From: JBOHUC01 sp050733935
Lineage (GTDB): Bacteria > Eisenbacteria > RBG-16-71-46 > DASYSL01
Direction of reading: 5' to 3'
Assembly: GCA_050733935.1 (NCBI GenBank)
Contig: JBOHUC010000024.1
Coordinates: 1-64,000 of the forward strand
Length of the DNA: 64,000 nucleotides
Part shown: piece after piece, positions 23,711-32,399 of the stretch
How the letters are laid out: every line of letters starts with the position of its first letter
How positions within the stretch are numbered: position 1 is the stretch's first letter
Notes under the pieces: model-generated
What the model saw: only the letters and a program-made list of their open reading frames with translations
What the model was told of the DNA's origin: nothing
Databases searched by the model: none
Translations under genes and position numbers: made by a program

Positions 23711-25051
23711 TCAGGCTCCGCGAACGGCCGAGAGCTTGGGGTCCTTGGCCTTCACCTCGCCGCCTTCGGTCGAGAGATTTGCGCCCGCTGCGGCCGAAGA
23801 CTCCGCGCTTGCGGCCGCGAGCTTCTGCGCCTCGACGGTCGCAGGGTCGTTGTAGCCCTTCTGCACTTCGCGGGGAATGTAGGCCTCGAGGAGCTGGGTC
23901 AGCGCCGCGGTCTCCTTGACCAGGTTCCGCGCGACGACCATGCGCTGCACCTGGTTCGTGCCTTCGTAGATCTGCGTGATCTTCGCGTCCCGCATGTATT
24001 TCTCGATCGGATAGTCGCGCATGAAGCCGTAGCCGCCGAACACCTGGACGGCGTCGGTCGTCACCTTCATGGCCGTCTCCGTCGCGTAGAGCTTCGCCAT
24101 CGCGGCCATCTTGTTCGCCGTCGGAAGCTTCTTGTCGAGCGCGGTCGCACTCGCGTACACGAGCTGGCGCGCCGCCTCGATCTGGGTGGCCATGTCGGAG
24201 AGCAGCTGCTGGATCATCTGGAACGAGTTGATGGACTGGCCGAACTGCTGGCGGCGCGCAGAGTAGACCATCGCGTACTCGAGCGCGCCCTGCGCGAGCC
24301 CCAGGCCCTGAGCCGCCACGCCGGGGCGCGCGAGATCGAGCGTGCCCATCGCGTGATGGAAGCCGAAGCCCGGTTGCCCTCCGAGGAGATGCGCGGTTTC
24401 GACCCGGACGTCCTTGAAGTGGGTCTCGACGACGGGGACACAGCGGATCCCCATCTTGTCTTCGACCTTCCCGACCGTGAAGCCCGGCGTTCCCTTCTCG
24501 ACCAGGAACGCGGAGATACGGCGCGACTTCGACGCCGGATCGGAGACCGCGAAGACCGTGTAGAGATCCGCGGCGCCGCCGTTCGTCGTCCACTTCTTCT
24601 CGCCGTTCAGAACCCAACCGTCGCCTGCGGGTTTCGCATCGAGGCGGAGGCTCGCCGCGTCCGAGCCCGCGAACTTTTCGGAGAGACAGAATGCGATGAG
24701 CTTCTCCCCGCTCGCGATCTTCGGCAGCCAGCGCTTCTTCTGCTCCTCGGTCGCTCCGACGAGGATCGGGAACGAGCCGAGCGCGTTCACGCAGTACATG
24801 ACGCCGACGCCGCCGCACGCGCGCGAGAGTTGCTCGATCACGAGACAGAGATCGAGCACTGTGCCGCCGGCCCCGCCGTATTCCTTGGGGATCCAGACGC
24901 TGAAGAATCCAGCCTCGGCGAGCGCGTCCTTGATTTCCCACGGATACTCCTGGAGATCGTCGTATTTCTTCGCGAGCGGACGCACGACCTTCTCGGCCAC
25001 CTGGCGGGCCTTCTCCTGCCACATGCGATTCTGGTCGTTCAGGAACGGCAT
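23711..25051 (-). CDS. Acyl-CoA dehydrogenase
   Basis: A 446-residue FAD enzyme of fatty-acid or amino-acid catabolism. Visible are the N-terminal helical domain (AEAGFFSVWIPKEYGGAGG), the middle beta domain (FCLSEKFAGSDAASL, then GEKKWTTNGG), and the C-terminal domain (RQQFGQSINSFQMIQ, then QVFGGYGFMRDYPIEKYMRD). The catalytic Glu is in QIYEGTNQVQR. ATG 25051 has GAGAGGA upstream. The last 55 residues (Ala/Ser-rich, after PREVQKGYND) are an uncommon extension. No electron-transfer flavoprotein genes are nearby. Confidence 0.92.
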   Translation of the reverse strand: MPFLNDQNRMWQEKARQVAEKVVRPLAKKYDDLQEYPWEIKDALAEAGFFSVWIPKEYGGAGGTVLDLCLVIEQLSRACGGVGVMYCVNALGSFPILVGATEEQKKRWLPKIASGEKLIAFCLSEKFAGSDAASLRLDAKPAGDGWVLNGEKKWTTNGGAADLYTVFAVSDPASKSRRISAFLVEKGTPGFTVGKVEDKMGIRCVPVVETHFKDVRVETAHLLGGQPGFGFHHAMGTLDLARPGVAAQGLGLAQGALEYAMVYSARRQQFGQSINSFQMIQQLLSDMATQIEAARQLVYASATALDKKLPTANKMAAMAKLYATETAMKVTTDAVQVFGGYGFMRDYPIEKYMRDAKITQIYEGTNQVQRMVVARNLVKETAALTQLLEAYIPREVQKGYNDPATVEAQKLAAASAESSAAAGANLSTEGGEVKAKDPKLSAVRGA

Positions 25052-25095
25052 CGGAGTCCTCTCGGGCAAGCAAGGATCGGAAGGTGGGGGCAACG

Positions 25096-25129
25096 AAAAA
25101 GCCGCCGGCATGATAGCACAGCCGGCGGC
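25096..25129 (-). terminator. Intrinsic terminator after the lipoprotein gene
   Basis: On the minus strand a 9-bp stem (25121-25129 with 25101-25109, GCCGCCGGC/GCCGGCGGC) with an 11-nt loop is followed directly by five T (25096-25100). It ends the Rieske-lipoprotein transcript and separates it from the acyl-CoA dehydrogenase gene. Confidence 0.75.
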
Positions 25130-25166
25130 CTCGAAGCCTCGGGGGCACTACCGTCACCGGGGCGTC

Positions 25167-25325
25167 TCAGAACCAGATCGGGCCCGTTCCGATCGACACG
25201 CTTCCATACGGGCCGCCGCCGTATCCTCCGCGGATCGGGACCGAGATTCCGACCGATCCGTAGCAGCCGGCGAGCGCGATCACGGTCAGCGTGACGACAA
25301 GCAGAAGACGAAATGAAGTGCGCAT
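25167..25325 (-). CDS. Small glycine-rich lipoprotein
   Basis: A 52-residue product, short enough to be missed by usual length cut-offs. AGGAG lies seven bases before ATG 25325. The signal peptide (MRTSFRLLLVVTLTVIALAG) ends in the lipobox LAGC (Cys21). The mature part is only about 32 residues, Gly/Tyr/Ser-rich (GGYGGGPYGSVSIG), and ends in a hydrophobic GPIWF. It lies between the Rieske gene and a terminator. Function unknown; probably attached to the inner leaflet of the outer membrane. Confidence 0.75.
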   Translation of the reverse strand: MRTSFRLLLVVTLTVIALAGCYGSVGISVPIRGGYGGGPYGSVSIGTGPIWF

Positions 25326-25360
25326 GATCGGCTCCTTTCAGAACCGCCCAGGGCCGCGTG

Positions 25361-25672
25361 TCAGTCCGGCAGCGTCAGGTAGAGTCCATCCTGCTGTTCC
25401 ACAATCGGGTACGTGCGCAGGTCGCGCCCCGGAACGGTCTCGCATCGGCCGGTCGGAAGTTCGAACTGCCATCCATGCCATGGACACGTGACGAGCAGTC
25501 CCTCGAGATATCCCTCGTGCAGCGGACCCTGGCGATGCGGACACTCGTTCGAAATCGCGTAGTGAGTTCCGTTCGCGTTGAAGACCGCGATCGCAACTCC
25601 TCCCTCCTCGATCAATCGGGACTGACCGGGGGCGATTTCTCCCGGACTTGCGATCCGGACCGTGCGTGACAT
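25361..25672 (-). CDS. Rieske [2Fe-2S] ferredoxin
   Basis: A 103-residue single-domain Rieske protein. The cluster ligands are in CPHRQGPLH and CPWHGWQFE, 18 residues apart, as in the ferredoxin subunits of dioxygenases and nitrite reductase small subunits (NirD-like). No signal peptide, so it is cytoplasmic. It probably feeds electrons to an oxygenase encoded elsewhere. Its transcript also carries the small lipoprotein gene. Confidence 0.9.
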   Translation of the reverse strand: MSRTVRIASPGEIAPGQSRLIEEGGVAIAVFNANGTHYAISNECPHRQGPLHEGYLEGLLVTCPWHGWQFELPTGRCETVPGRDLRTYPIVEQQDGLYLTLPD

Positions 25673-25796
25673 GGGGGTTCATTCCCTGCGGTGGAGGTGT
25701 AGGATGGGTTTCCCGGGGGTCGGCGCGCCGACCTCCGTGCGCGCGCCGGCCGCATCCTATCCAATGCACCTCCATGGTCTCAACCTCGGAGGCATC

Positions 25797-27074
25797 ATGA
25801 GCACCACCGCCCCGACCGCTCCTCGTCGCTCCACCGGCCATTCCCCGTTCCAGGCGGCGAACGCGCTGTTCGATCGCGCCGCCGAGAAGCTCGACCTCGA
25901 TCCCGCGATGCGCGCGATGTTGCGCGCGCCACAGCGCGAGATCGGCGTGCGGGTGTCGTTCGAGCGCGACGACGGTGTCTTCGAGACCGTCGCGGGCTAT
26001 CGCGTTCAGCACAACGACGCCCGGGGGCCGTTCAAGGGGGGAATCCGTTATCACCCGGCGGTGGATCTGGACGAGGTGCGCGCACTGGCGGCCCTCATGA
26101 CGTGGAAGACGGCCCTCGCCGATCTTCCGTTCGGCGGGGCGAAGGGCGGGATCGCAATCGATCCGAAGCCTCTCTCGCGCGGCGAGCTCGAGCATCTGAC
26201 ACGCGCGTACACGCGCGCGATTGGTCCCCTGATCGGACCCAAGGTCGACGTGCCGGCTCCGGACGTGAACACGACACCACAGATCATGGGGTGGCTCGCG
26301 GACGAGTTCGGGCGCATGTGCGGCGAGTGGTCGCCTGCGGTCGTGACCGGGAAGCCGATCGAAGCGGGCGGCTCGCTCGGACGGACCGAGGCCACCGGGC
26401 GCGGGGCGGCACTCCTTGCGCGCGCGCAGGCGAAGCGGCAGGGCATCGAGATGCGCGGCGCCACGGCCGTGATCCAGGGCTTCGGAAACGCGGGCGCGTA
26501 CGCCGCGCGGTTTCTCTCCGAAATGGGCGTGCGCGTGCTGGCGGCCGGCAATTCGCGTGCGTCGCTCCACAACGAGCGGGGCATCGACGTCGAGGAGCTG
26601 ATCGGCCACGACGCGCGTACCGGTGGCCTCGCAGGCTTCGGCGGCGCGGGACCGGTCGGGCACGCGGACCTCCTCGCGATCGAGTGCGACATTCTCGTGC
26701 CCGCGGCACTCGGGGATGCGATCGACGAGACGAACGTGGGACGGCTCAAGACGCGTCTCATCGTCGAGGCCGCGAACCACCCGATCACGCCGGCGGCCGA
26801 TGCCGAGCTCGAGCGGCGCGGCATTCCTGTGATTCCGGACATCCTCGCGAACGCGGGCGGCGTGACCGTGAGCTACTTCGAGTGGGTGCAGAACCTCCAG
26901 CAGCAGCAGTGGACCGAGGAGCACGTGAACGCGGCGCTCGCCGCCGTGCTCGATCGGGCCTACGAAGCGGTGTCGAAGCGTGCTTCCGAAGCGCGCGTGT
27001 CGTTGCGCACGGCGGCGTTCATGGTCGCGATCGAGCGGGTCGCGGCGGCGGCCCGCGCGCGGGGTGCGGCCTGA
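25797..27074 (+). CDS. Glu/Leu/Phe/Val dehydrogenase, probable glutamate dehydrogenase
   Basis: A 425-residue NAD(P)-dependent amino-acid dehydrogenase. The glycine-rich substrate pocket GPFKGGIRYHP, the catalytic-Lys segment LPFGGAKGGIAID, and the Rossmann motif IQGFGNAGAYAA are all present, followed by EAANHPITP and ANAGGVTVSYFEWVQN. The length and last motif are those of the hexameric glutamate dehydrogenase group. ATG 25797 follows GGAGG; the frame upstream is not coding. It interconverts glutamate with 2-oxoglutarate and ammonia. The sugar-transporter operon starts only three bases after its stop. Confidence 0.9.
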   Translation: MSTTAPTAPRRSTGHSPFQAANALFDRAAEKLDLDPAMRAMLRAPQREIGVRVSFERDDGVFETVAGYRVQHNDARGPFKGGIRYHPAVDLDEVRALAALMTWKTALADLPFGGAKGGIAIDPKPLSRGELEHLTRAYTRAIGPLIGPKVDVPAPDVNTTPQIMGWLADEFGRMCGEWSPAVVTGKPIEAGGSLGRTEATGRGAALLARAQAKRQGIEMRGATAVIQGFGNAGAYAARFLSEMGVRVLAAGNSRASLHNERGIDVEELIGHDARTGGLAGFGGAGPVGHADLLAIECDILVPAALGDAIDETNVGRLKTRLIVEAANHPITPAADAELERRGIPVIPDILANAGGVTVSYFEWVQNLQQQQWTEEHVNAALAAVLDRAYEAVSKRASEARVSLRTAAFMVAIERVAAAARARGAA

Positions 27075-27077
27075 GCG

Positions 27078-28430
27078 GTGGCGGCACGAGACGTCCGCCG
27101 TAAGGTCACGTTCCCGGCAGCCCGGGGCCTCCTGCGGGTTCTCGCGAGCCTTGCGATCACGGCTCTGGCGGCGCTTCCCGGCTGCGGCCCCGGTGCGGAG
27201 GACGCGGGGCGCCCGCCGCCTCTTCGCGTGCTCCTCCCTCCCGGCGAACGTCCGTTCTGGGAGCCGCTCGCCCGCACCTTCGAGCATGCGAACCCGGGGA
27301 TACGAGTTCTTCTCGTCGAGGGACCCCAGCCCACGGACCTGCGCGAGAACCTGTACACCGCATCCCTCCTGGCCCGCGATCCGACGTTCGACCTCGTCTA
27401 TCTCGACGTCACCTGGACTCCCAAGTTCGCGGCCGCGGGGTGGCTCCTTCCGCTCGACGACCGACTCGGCACATTTGGTCGCGCACGATTCCTCCCCGAA
27501 GCACTCGACGCAGGCGTGTATCGGGATCAGCTGTATCGCATCCCCGTGCGCACGGACATGGGCCTCCTGTTCTATCGACGGGACTGGCTCGATTCCGCCG
27601 GCATCGCGCCGCCGACGACCTTCGACGAGCTCCTGCGTGCGGCCCGGGCGTTTCACGATCCTCCCGCGCGCTTCGGCTACGTGTGGCAGGGCAGGCAGTA
27701 CGAAGGCCTCGTGTGCAACTACCTCGAGGTCCTGCACGGGTTCGGCGGAGCCTGGACCGACGCTCGCACCGGGGAGGTCGCGCTCGATCACGCGCCGGCG
27801 ATTGCCGCGCTCCGATTTCTCCGCTCCACGCTCGGCGCGGCGGGAGTGTCTCCACGCGGCGTGACCACCTACCAGGAAGAGGAGAGTCGGCGGCTGTTCG
27901 CGGACGGGCGAGCGGCTTTCCTGCGCAACTGGACCTACGTGTGGCGCCTCTTGCAGCGCGAAGATTCCCGTGTCCGCGGACGCGTGGGCGTCACGCTTCT
28001 GCCGCGCGACTCGGCAGGCCGTCCGGCGGGAACCCTCGGAGGGTGGGGCCTCGGCATCTCGCGCTACAGCCGAAGCCCCGATCTCGCGTTCGCGTTCATC
28101 CTTCACGCAACAACGATCGAGAGCCAGCGCGCGCTCTGCGAGCCGACCGGTTACGCGCCCTCGATCCTCGCCGCGTACGAGGATTCCACCCTCCTCGCGG
28201 CCAACCCCTTCCTCGCTCACTTTCGCACGTTGCATGCCGGAGCCGTGGCGCGGCCGGCCCTTCCCCGTTACGCGCTCGCTTCCGACGTGCTGCAGCGGCA
28301 TCTGAGCGCGGCTCTCGCCGGACTCGCCGACCCGGCCGACGCGCTGCGAGATGCCGCTCGCGAGACTCGAATGCTCCTCGGGGACGGGAGCGTCGGGAGC
28401 GCGGCCGGAACCGGAACGAGGACTCGATGA
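27078..28430 (+). CDS. Sugar ABC transporter substrate-binding lipoprotein
   Basis: A 450-residue protein starting at GTG 27078. The signal peptide ends at ALPGC (lipobox, Cys about 36), so it is a lipoprotein. The body is a cluster B/ExtracellularBP1 fold: PFWEPLARTFEHANPGIRV, FDLVYLDVTWTPKFAAAGWL, DMGLLFYRRDWLDSAGI and GGWGLGISRYSRSPDLAFAF. Such proteins bind oligosaccharides or trehalose/maltose-type sugars. Two permease genes follow with overlapping ends. The substrate cannot be read from sequence. Confidence 0.88.
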   Translation: MAARDVRRKVTFPAARGLLRVLASLAITALAALPGCGPGAEDAGRPPPLRVLLPPGERPFWEPLARTFEHANPGIRVLLVEGPQPTDLRENLYTASLLARDPTFDLVYLDVTWTPKFAAAGWLLPLDDRLGTFGRARFLPEALDAGVYRDQLYRIPVRTDMGLLFYRRDWLDSAGIAPPTTFDELLRAARAFHDPPARFGYVWQGRQYEGLVCNYLEVLHGFGGAWTDARTGEVALDHAPAIAALRFLRSTLGAAGVSPRGVTTYQEEESRRLFADGRAAFLRNWTYVWRLLQREDSRVRGRVGVTLLPRDSAGRPAGTLGGWGLGISRYSRSPDLAFAFILHATTIESQRALCEPTGYAPSILAAYEDSTLLAANPFLAHFRTLHAGAVARPALPRYALASDVLQRHLSAALAGLADPADALRDAARETRMLLGDGSVGSAAGTGTRTR

Positions 28431-29326
28431 CGCCCCCGTCGTCACGCCGTCGCGAGGAATCGTGGCAGCAGGCACTCCTCCTGGCGCCGGGAGCGATCCT
28501 GATCGCAGTGGTCGTCGCGCTACCGATCGCACGCGTGCTTCAGCTCTCCGCAAGCCGGGTCGAGCTCGCCGAGGGAATCGTCCTTCGCTGGGCGGGCCTC
28601 GAGCCGACGTTTCGGCTCTGGCAGGACGGACGGTGGTGGGCGGCGCTCCGCAACACGCTCGTGTTCGCGCTGTCCTCGGTCGCAATCGAAATGGTGCTCG
28701 GAACGGCGATGGCCCTGGTCCTTCATCGGACGTTTCGCGGGCGCGGTGCGGTGCGGGCTCTCGCCGTGCTCCCGTGGGCGCTGCCCACGGCCGTCATGGC
28801 CCTCGCGTGGGCCTGGATCTTCAATGATTCGTTCGGAGTCGCGAACGATCTCCTGGGACGCATCGGCCTCGCCCGGGAACCGATCGCATGGCTCGCGCAG
28901 CCGTTCACGGCCATGTTCGCGTTGGTCGTCGCGGACGCGTGGAAGACCACGCCGTTCGTCGCCCTGATCGTGCTGGCGGGGCTCGCTTCGATCCCGCAGG
29001 ACCTCGTGGATGCGGCACGCGTCGACGGGCTCCCGCCGCACCGGATCTTCACGCGCGTGATCCTTCCCCTTCTTGCGCCCTCGCTCGTCATCGCGGCGGC
29101 CTTTCGGCTCGTGCAGGCCTTCGGCGCGTTCGATCTCGTCTATGTCATGACCGGTGGCGGACCGGGCGGATCCACCGAGACCGTGTCCCTGTACGCGTAC
29201 CAGAACTATTTCCGCTACCTGGACTTCGGATACGGATCGACGATCGCGGTTCAGGGCGCGCTCATCGTCGCCCTCCTCGCGTACGCGATTACGCGGCTCG
29301 GGCCGCGCGCGGAGGATCGAACGTGA
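28427..29326 (+). CDS. Sugar ABC transporter permease (MalF/UgpA-like)
   Basis: A 299-residue membrane protein with six predicted helices. The EAA loop that docks the ATPase is DAARVDGLPPHRIFTRVILP at about residues 203-222. The C-terminal region has YVMTGGGPGGSTETVSLYAY, which is diagnostic of MalF-type permeases. ATG 28427 overlaps the previous stop. The ATPase (MsmK/UgpC-type) is not in this cluster and must be supplied from elsewhere. Confidence 0.9.
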   Translation: MTPPSSRRREESWQQALLLAPGAILIAVVVALPIARVLQLSASRVELAEGIVLRWAGLEPTFRLWQDGRWWAALRNTLVFALSSVAIEMVLGTAMALVLHRTFRGRGAVRALAVLPWALPTAVMALAWAWIFNDSFGVANDLLGRIGLAREPIAWLAQPFTAMFALVVADAWKTTPFVALIVLAGLASIPQDLVDAARVDGLPPHRIFTRVILPLLAPSLVIAAAFRLVQAFGAFDLVYVMTGGGPGGSTETVSLYAYQNYFRYLDFGYGSTIAVQGALIVALLAYAITRLGPRAEDRT

Positions 29327-30150
29327 GAGCCGACCGGATCGCGTTCGCGGGCGTCGTGACCGTGCTTGTCGCCTGGAGCCTCGGGCCCGCGGTGTGGCAG
29401 CTTCTGACCGCGCTCAAGCCGGACAATCAGATCGCGCGCTATCCGGTCGTCTATCTCCCCCGGCCGGCCACCCTCGAACACTTCTTCGCGCTGTGGAGCC
29501 GCAAGCCGTTTGGCGCTTACCTGCTCAACAGCGCGCTCGTGGCGCTCGGGGCGACCGCGATCTGCCTCGCCGCCGCGTTCCCGGGAGCCGCCGCTCTCGC
29601 GCGGATGGCGGGACGCACGCGCGACGCGGTCCTGCTCCTTCTTCTCGGCCTCGCGCTCTTTCCCCCGGTGCTTCTCCTGTTTCCTCTCTACGAGGGCGTA
29701 CGCGCGCTCGGATGGATCAACCGGCCGGAGGGGCTCGTTCTCCCGTATGCGGCGTTCAATCTCCCGCTCGCGGTCTGGGTCCTCGAGAGCGCTTTCCGCT
29801 CGCTCCCCCGTGAGCTCGACGAAGCCGGCCGTCTCGACGGGCTTTCGGTCGTCGGCCGGATCCGAAGGATTCAGGCTCCGCTCGTCGCGCCTTCCGCCGC
29901 CACCGCCGCCATTCTCGTGTTCGTGTTCTCGTGGAACGAGTTCATGCTCGCGCTCACGTTTCTCACGCGCGACACGTCGAAGACGGTGACGGCCGGCATC
30001 GCGAGCGTGGGCGGTGCGTCGCTGTACGAGATCGCGTGGGGGCAGTTGTCGGCGGCGACCGTCTTCGCAACGGTCCCGCTCGTGGTGCTCGTTCTCTTCT
30101 TCCAGCGTCGAATCGTCTCGGGACTCACGCGCGGCGGCGTGAAGGGTTGA
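29323..30150 (+). CDS. Sugar ABC transporter permease (MalG/UgpE-like)
   Basis: A 275-residue partner permease starting at GTG 29323, which overlaps the previous stop (GTGA). Six helices; the EAA loop is ELDEAGRLDGLSVVGRIRRI at about residues 164-183, and the family pattern FVFSWNEFMLALTFL follows. It ends the plus-strand unit 25797-30150, which converges on folE. Confidence 0.9.
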   Translation: MRADRIAFAGVVTVLVAWSLGPAVWQLLTALKPDNQIARYPVVYLPRPATLEHFFALWSRKPFGAYLLNSALVALGATAICLAAAFPGAAALARMAGRTRDAVLLLLLGLALFPPVLLLFPLYEGVRALGWINRPEGLVLPYAAFNLPLAVWVLESAFRSLPRELDEAGRLDGLSVVGRIRRIQAPLVAPSAATAAILVFVFSWNEFMLALTFLTRDTSKTVTAGIASVGGASLYEIAWGQLSAATVFATVPLVVLVLFFQRRIVSGLTRGGVKG

Positions 30151-30184
30151 GGCTTTCGAGGCCTTCGCGCGACTTCGTCCGGCG

Positions 30185-30754
30185 CTAGCGGGGGTGCCTT
30201 CGAAGGCGTGAGAGAAATTCTTCGCGGCGGGCGGGATCGTCCATCGCCCCGCGGAAGACCGAAGTTTCGACGCGCGCGCGCTTCCGCGCCCCGCGCATCT
30301 CCATGCAGAGGTGCCGCGCTTCGAGGAGGACCGCCACGCCGCGGGGTGCGAGCGCCCGGGTGAGCTCGTCGGCGATCTCCGCCCCCAGGTTCTCCTGGAG
30401 CGTGGGACGTCGTGCGCGGTAGTCCACGAGGCGCGCGATCGCGCCGAGTCCGACGACGGATTGGTCCGGCAGATAAGCGACGTGCGCGCGGCCGAAGAAC
30501 GGCAGGAGATGGTGCGCGCACATGGCGTGGAACGGCAGGTCGCGCGCGAGCACGAGCCCGGCGCCCGGATCCGGATTCGGAAACGCGGCGAGGTCGGGAG
30601 CCTGTGCCGGGTCGAGACCCGCGAACAGTTCGCTCCACAGCTCGGCCACCCGCTCGGGGGTGCCGGTCAGGTTCGCCCCCTCCGCCGGAACTCCGAGGGC
30701 GCGCAGCGCCTCGGCCAGAGCTTGTGCCGCCGTCCGAACGTCGACCTTCGTCAC
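30185..30754 (-). CDS. folE: GTP cyclohydrolase I
   Basis: A 189-residue enzyme that converts GTP to 7,8-dihydroneopterin triphosphate, the first step to folate or to queuosine. Zinc ligands are visible in HAMCAHHLLPFFG (Cys, His) and RHLCMEMRG (Cys). GTP-site patterns are SVVGLGAIARLVDYRARRPT and LQENLGAEIADEL. GTG 30754 is preceded by GAGGAGGG, so it is preferred over TTG 30790 upstream. No other folate or queuosine gene is adjacent. Confidence 0.93.
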   Translation of the reverse strand: MTKVDVRTAAQALAEALRALGVPAEGANLTGTPERVAELWSELFAGLDPAQAPDLAAFPNPDPGAGLVLARDLPFHAMCAHHLLPFFGRAHVAYLPDQSVVGLGAIARLVDYRARRPTLQENLGAEIADELTRALAPRGVAVLLEARHLCMEMRGARKRARVETSVFRGAMDDPARREEFLSRLRRHPR

Positions 30755-30834
30755 GAGAAGCCCTCCTCGATCGGGAATGGACGGAACCAAGCTATCACAG
30801 GGCTTCGGCAGCCGTGTGCTAGGCTTTGACCGTC

Positions 30835-31674
30835 ATGCATCGCGCATTGCCTGCCCTCCTTCTCGGTGGATCACTGTTCTTTCTTCCGGCCTGCTCGGGC
30901 GGATGGCGCAACCTCGCGGAACCCGCGGGCCCGCGCTACGCGGGCTGCTGCGTCGCGCCGCCCGGCGCCATCGACACGCTCCGCGTCGTCACGTTCAACA
31001 TCAAGTTCGCGCAGGAAATCGACCGGGCCATTCGGCTCTTCCGCGACACGCCGGAGCTCCGGAGCCCGGACATCGTGTTCCTCCAGGAAATGGACGAGCG
31101 CGGCGTGAGCAAGCTCGCGCGCGCGCTGGCTTTGAACTACGTGTACTACCCGGCCGCCATCAATCTGGGGAAAGGGCGGCTCTTCGGAAACGCCGTCCTC
31201 GCGCGCTGGCCGATCGAAAACGACCGGAAGATCCTGCTGCCGCACGGCGCGCGCTTGAGCGGCCTGCGGCGCATTGCTGTGCGCGCGACCGTGAACGTGA
31301 ACGGACAATCGCTTCGCCTCTACTCCCTCCATTTCGCGACCGCGTTCGAGCTCGGCGGCGACGCGCTTCGGGACCAGGCGCTTGCGGTCCTCGAAGACGT
31401 TCAGGAGGACGACGAGCCCGCGATCCTGGCCGGCGACCTCAACAGCCTCGGGCTCCAAAAGGTGCTTGCCGAAGGCGGGCTCGCGTGCGCGACCGGCGGG
31501 CTCGGACCCACGACCTATTTGTTCAGCCTCGACCACATCTACCTGAAGGGGCTCGAGCGCTGCCCCACGGCCGCGGCGGGCGTCATCGCCGAGAACTACG
31601 GAGCGAGCGATCATTCCCCGGTCTGGGCGCTCGTCGAGATGCCCCGCGACTTCCGATCGAGCGCCGCCCCGTGA
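30835..31674 (+). CDS. Lipoprotein of the endonuclease/exonuclease/phosphatase family
   Basis: A 279-residue protein with a signal peptide ending in FLPAC (lipobox), so it is attached outside the cytoplasm. The EEP fold is complete: RVVTFNIKFA, DIVFLQEMDERG, SLHFAT, GDLNSLG and SDHSPVWALV supply the metal-binding Asn, Glu, Asp and His. Relatives are exported DNases, sphingomyelinases and phosphoinositide phosphatases. ATG 30835 is chosen; TTG 30826 is also open. Its stop overlaps the start of the HAD gene (GTGA). Confidence 0.85.
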   Translation: MHRALPALLLGGSLFFLPACSGGWRNLAEPAGPRYAGCCVAPPGAIDTLRVVTFNIKFAQEIDRAIRLFRDTPELRSPDIVFLQEMDERGVSKLARALALNYVYYPAAINLGKGRLFGNAVLARWPIENDRKILLPHGARLSGLRRIAVRATVNVNGQSLRLYSLHFATAFELGGDALRDQALAVLEDVQEDDEPAILAGDLNSLGLQKVLAEGGLACATGGLGPTTYLFSLDHIYLKGLERCPTAAAGVIAENYGASDHSPVWALVEMPRDFRSSAAP

Positions 31675-32399
31675 AGGCTTCCGCCGGCGCTCCGCGCGCC
31701 GTCTTCTTCGACGTCGGCGACACGCTGCTCGACACGAGCTCGATGCTCGATGCCGCGCTCTTCACCGCGCTCGTTCCGATCGACGCGAAACGGACGATCG
31801 AGGACGTGCGCGCCGCGGTGCAGGCCTCCGCAGCGGATTTGCCCGCGCAACGCCCGTCCTATCTCGATCCGCGCGAGAACGCAGCCTGGTGGATCGATCG
31901 CTACCGGCGGGTGGCGGACGCGCTCGGACTCACGGGAGAGGCGCACGAGCGGTTCGTCGAGGTCGTGTCGGAGGGCCACTTCGCGGGCGATCCGCTCCGG
32001 GTCGTGCCGGAGGCTCCCGCCGCACTCGAACGGCTCACTGCGCGCGGCGTGCGCCTCGGCGTGATTTCGAACTGGGACGACACGCTCGAGCCGATCCTCG
32101 AGCGGAAGGGTCTTCGGAGATACTTCCAGGCTGTCGTGGCCTCCACGCTGTTCGGAACCGCGAAGCCTTCGCGCGCGATCTTCGATCACGCGCTCAGGAT
32201 GCTGGGCGTTCCTGCGGAAGAGGCGTGGCACGTCGGAGACGATCCGCGCGCGGATGCTCTCGGGGCGCTCGAAGCGGGGCTCTCAGCGGTGCTGCTCGAT
32301 CCGTACGGTCTCTATCCGGGGGTCGAAGCGGCGGGGGCACGCCGCGCGCGCAACTTGACCGAGGCCGTTGATCACATCCTGAACGGAAGTCCCGCTTGA
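31671..32399 (+). CDS. HAD-family hydrolase (phosphatase, HDHD3/REG-2-like)
   Basis: A 242-residue HAD protein starting at GTG 31671. Motif I is FFDVGDTLLD, motif II is VISNWDD, motif III is the Lys in FGTAKPSRAIF, and motif IV is WHVGDDPRADALGAL. The helical cap between residues about 18 and 105 is of the C1 type. It probably dephosphorylates a small metabolite. Both flanking genes overlap it by four bases, so translation is coupled. Confidence 0.88.
   Translation: MKASAGAPRAVFFDVGDTLLDTSSMLDAALFTALVPIDAKRTIEDVRAAVQASAADLPAQRPSYLDPRENAAWWIDRYRRVADALGLTGEAHERFVEVVSEGHFAGDPLRVVPEAPAALERLTARGVRLGVISNWDDTLEPILERKGLRRYFQAVVASTLFGTAKPSRAIFDHALRMLGVPAEEAWHVGDDPRADALGALEAGLSAVLLDPYGLYPGVEAAGARRARNLTEAVDHILNGSPA

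Noticed and set aside
25338..28685. A 1115-codon minus-strand open frame
   Set aside because: It runs antisense through the Rieske, dehydrogenase and binding-protein genes, is Arg-rich and has no domain. Long antisense frames are expected at this GC content.
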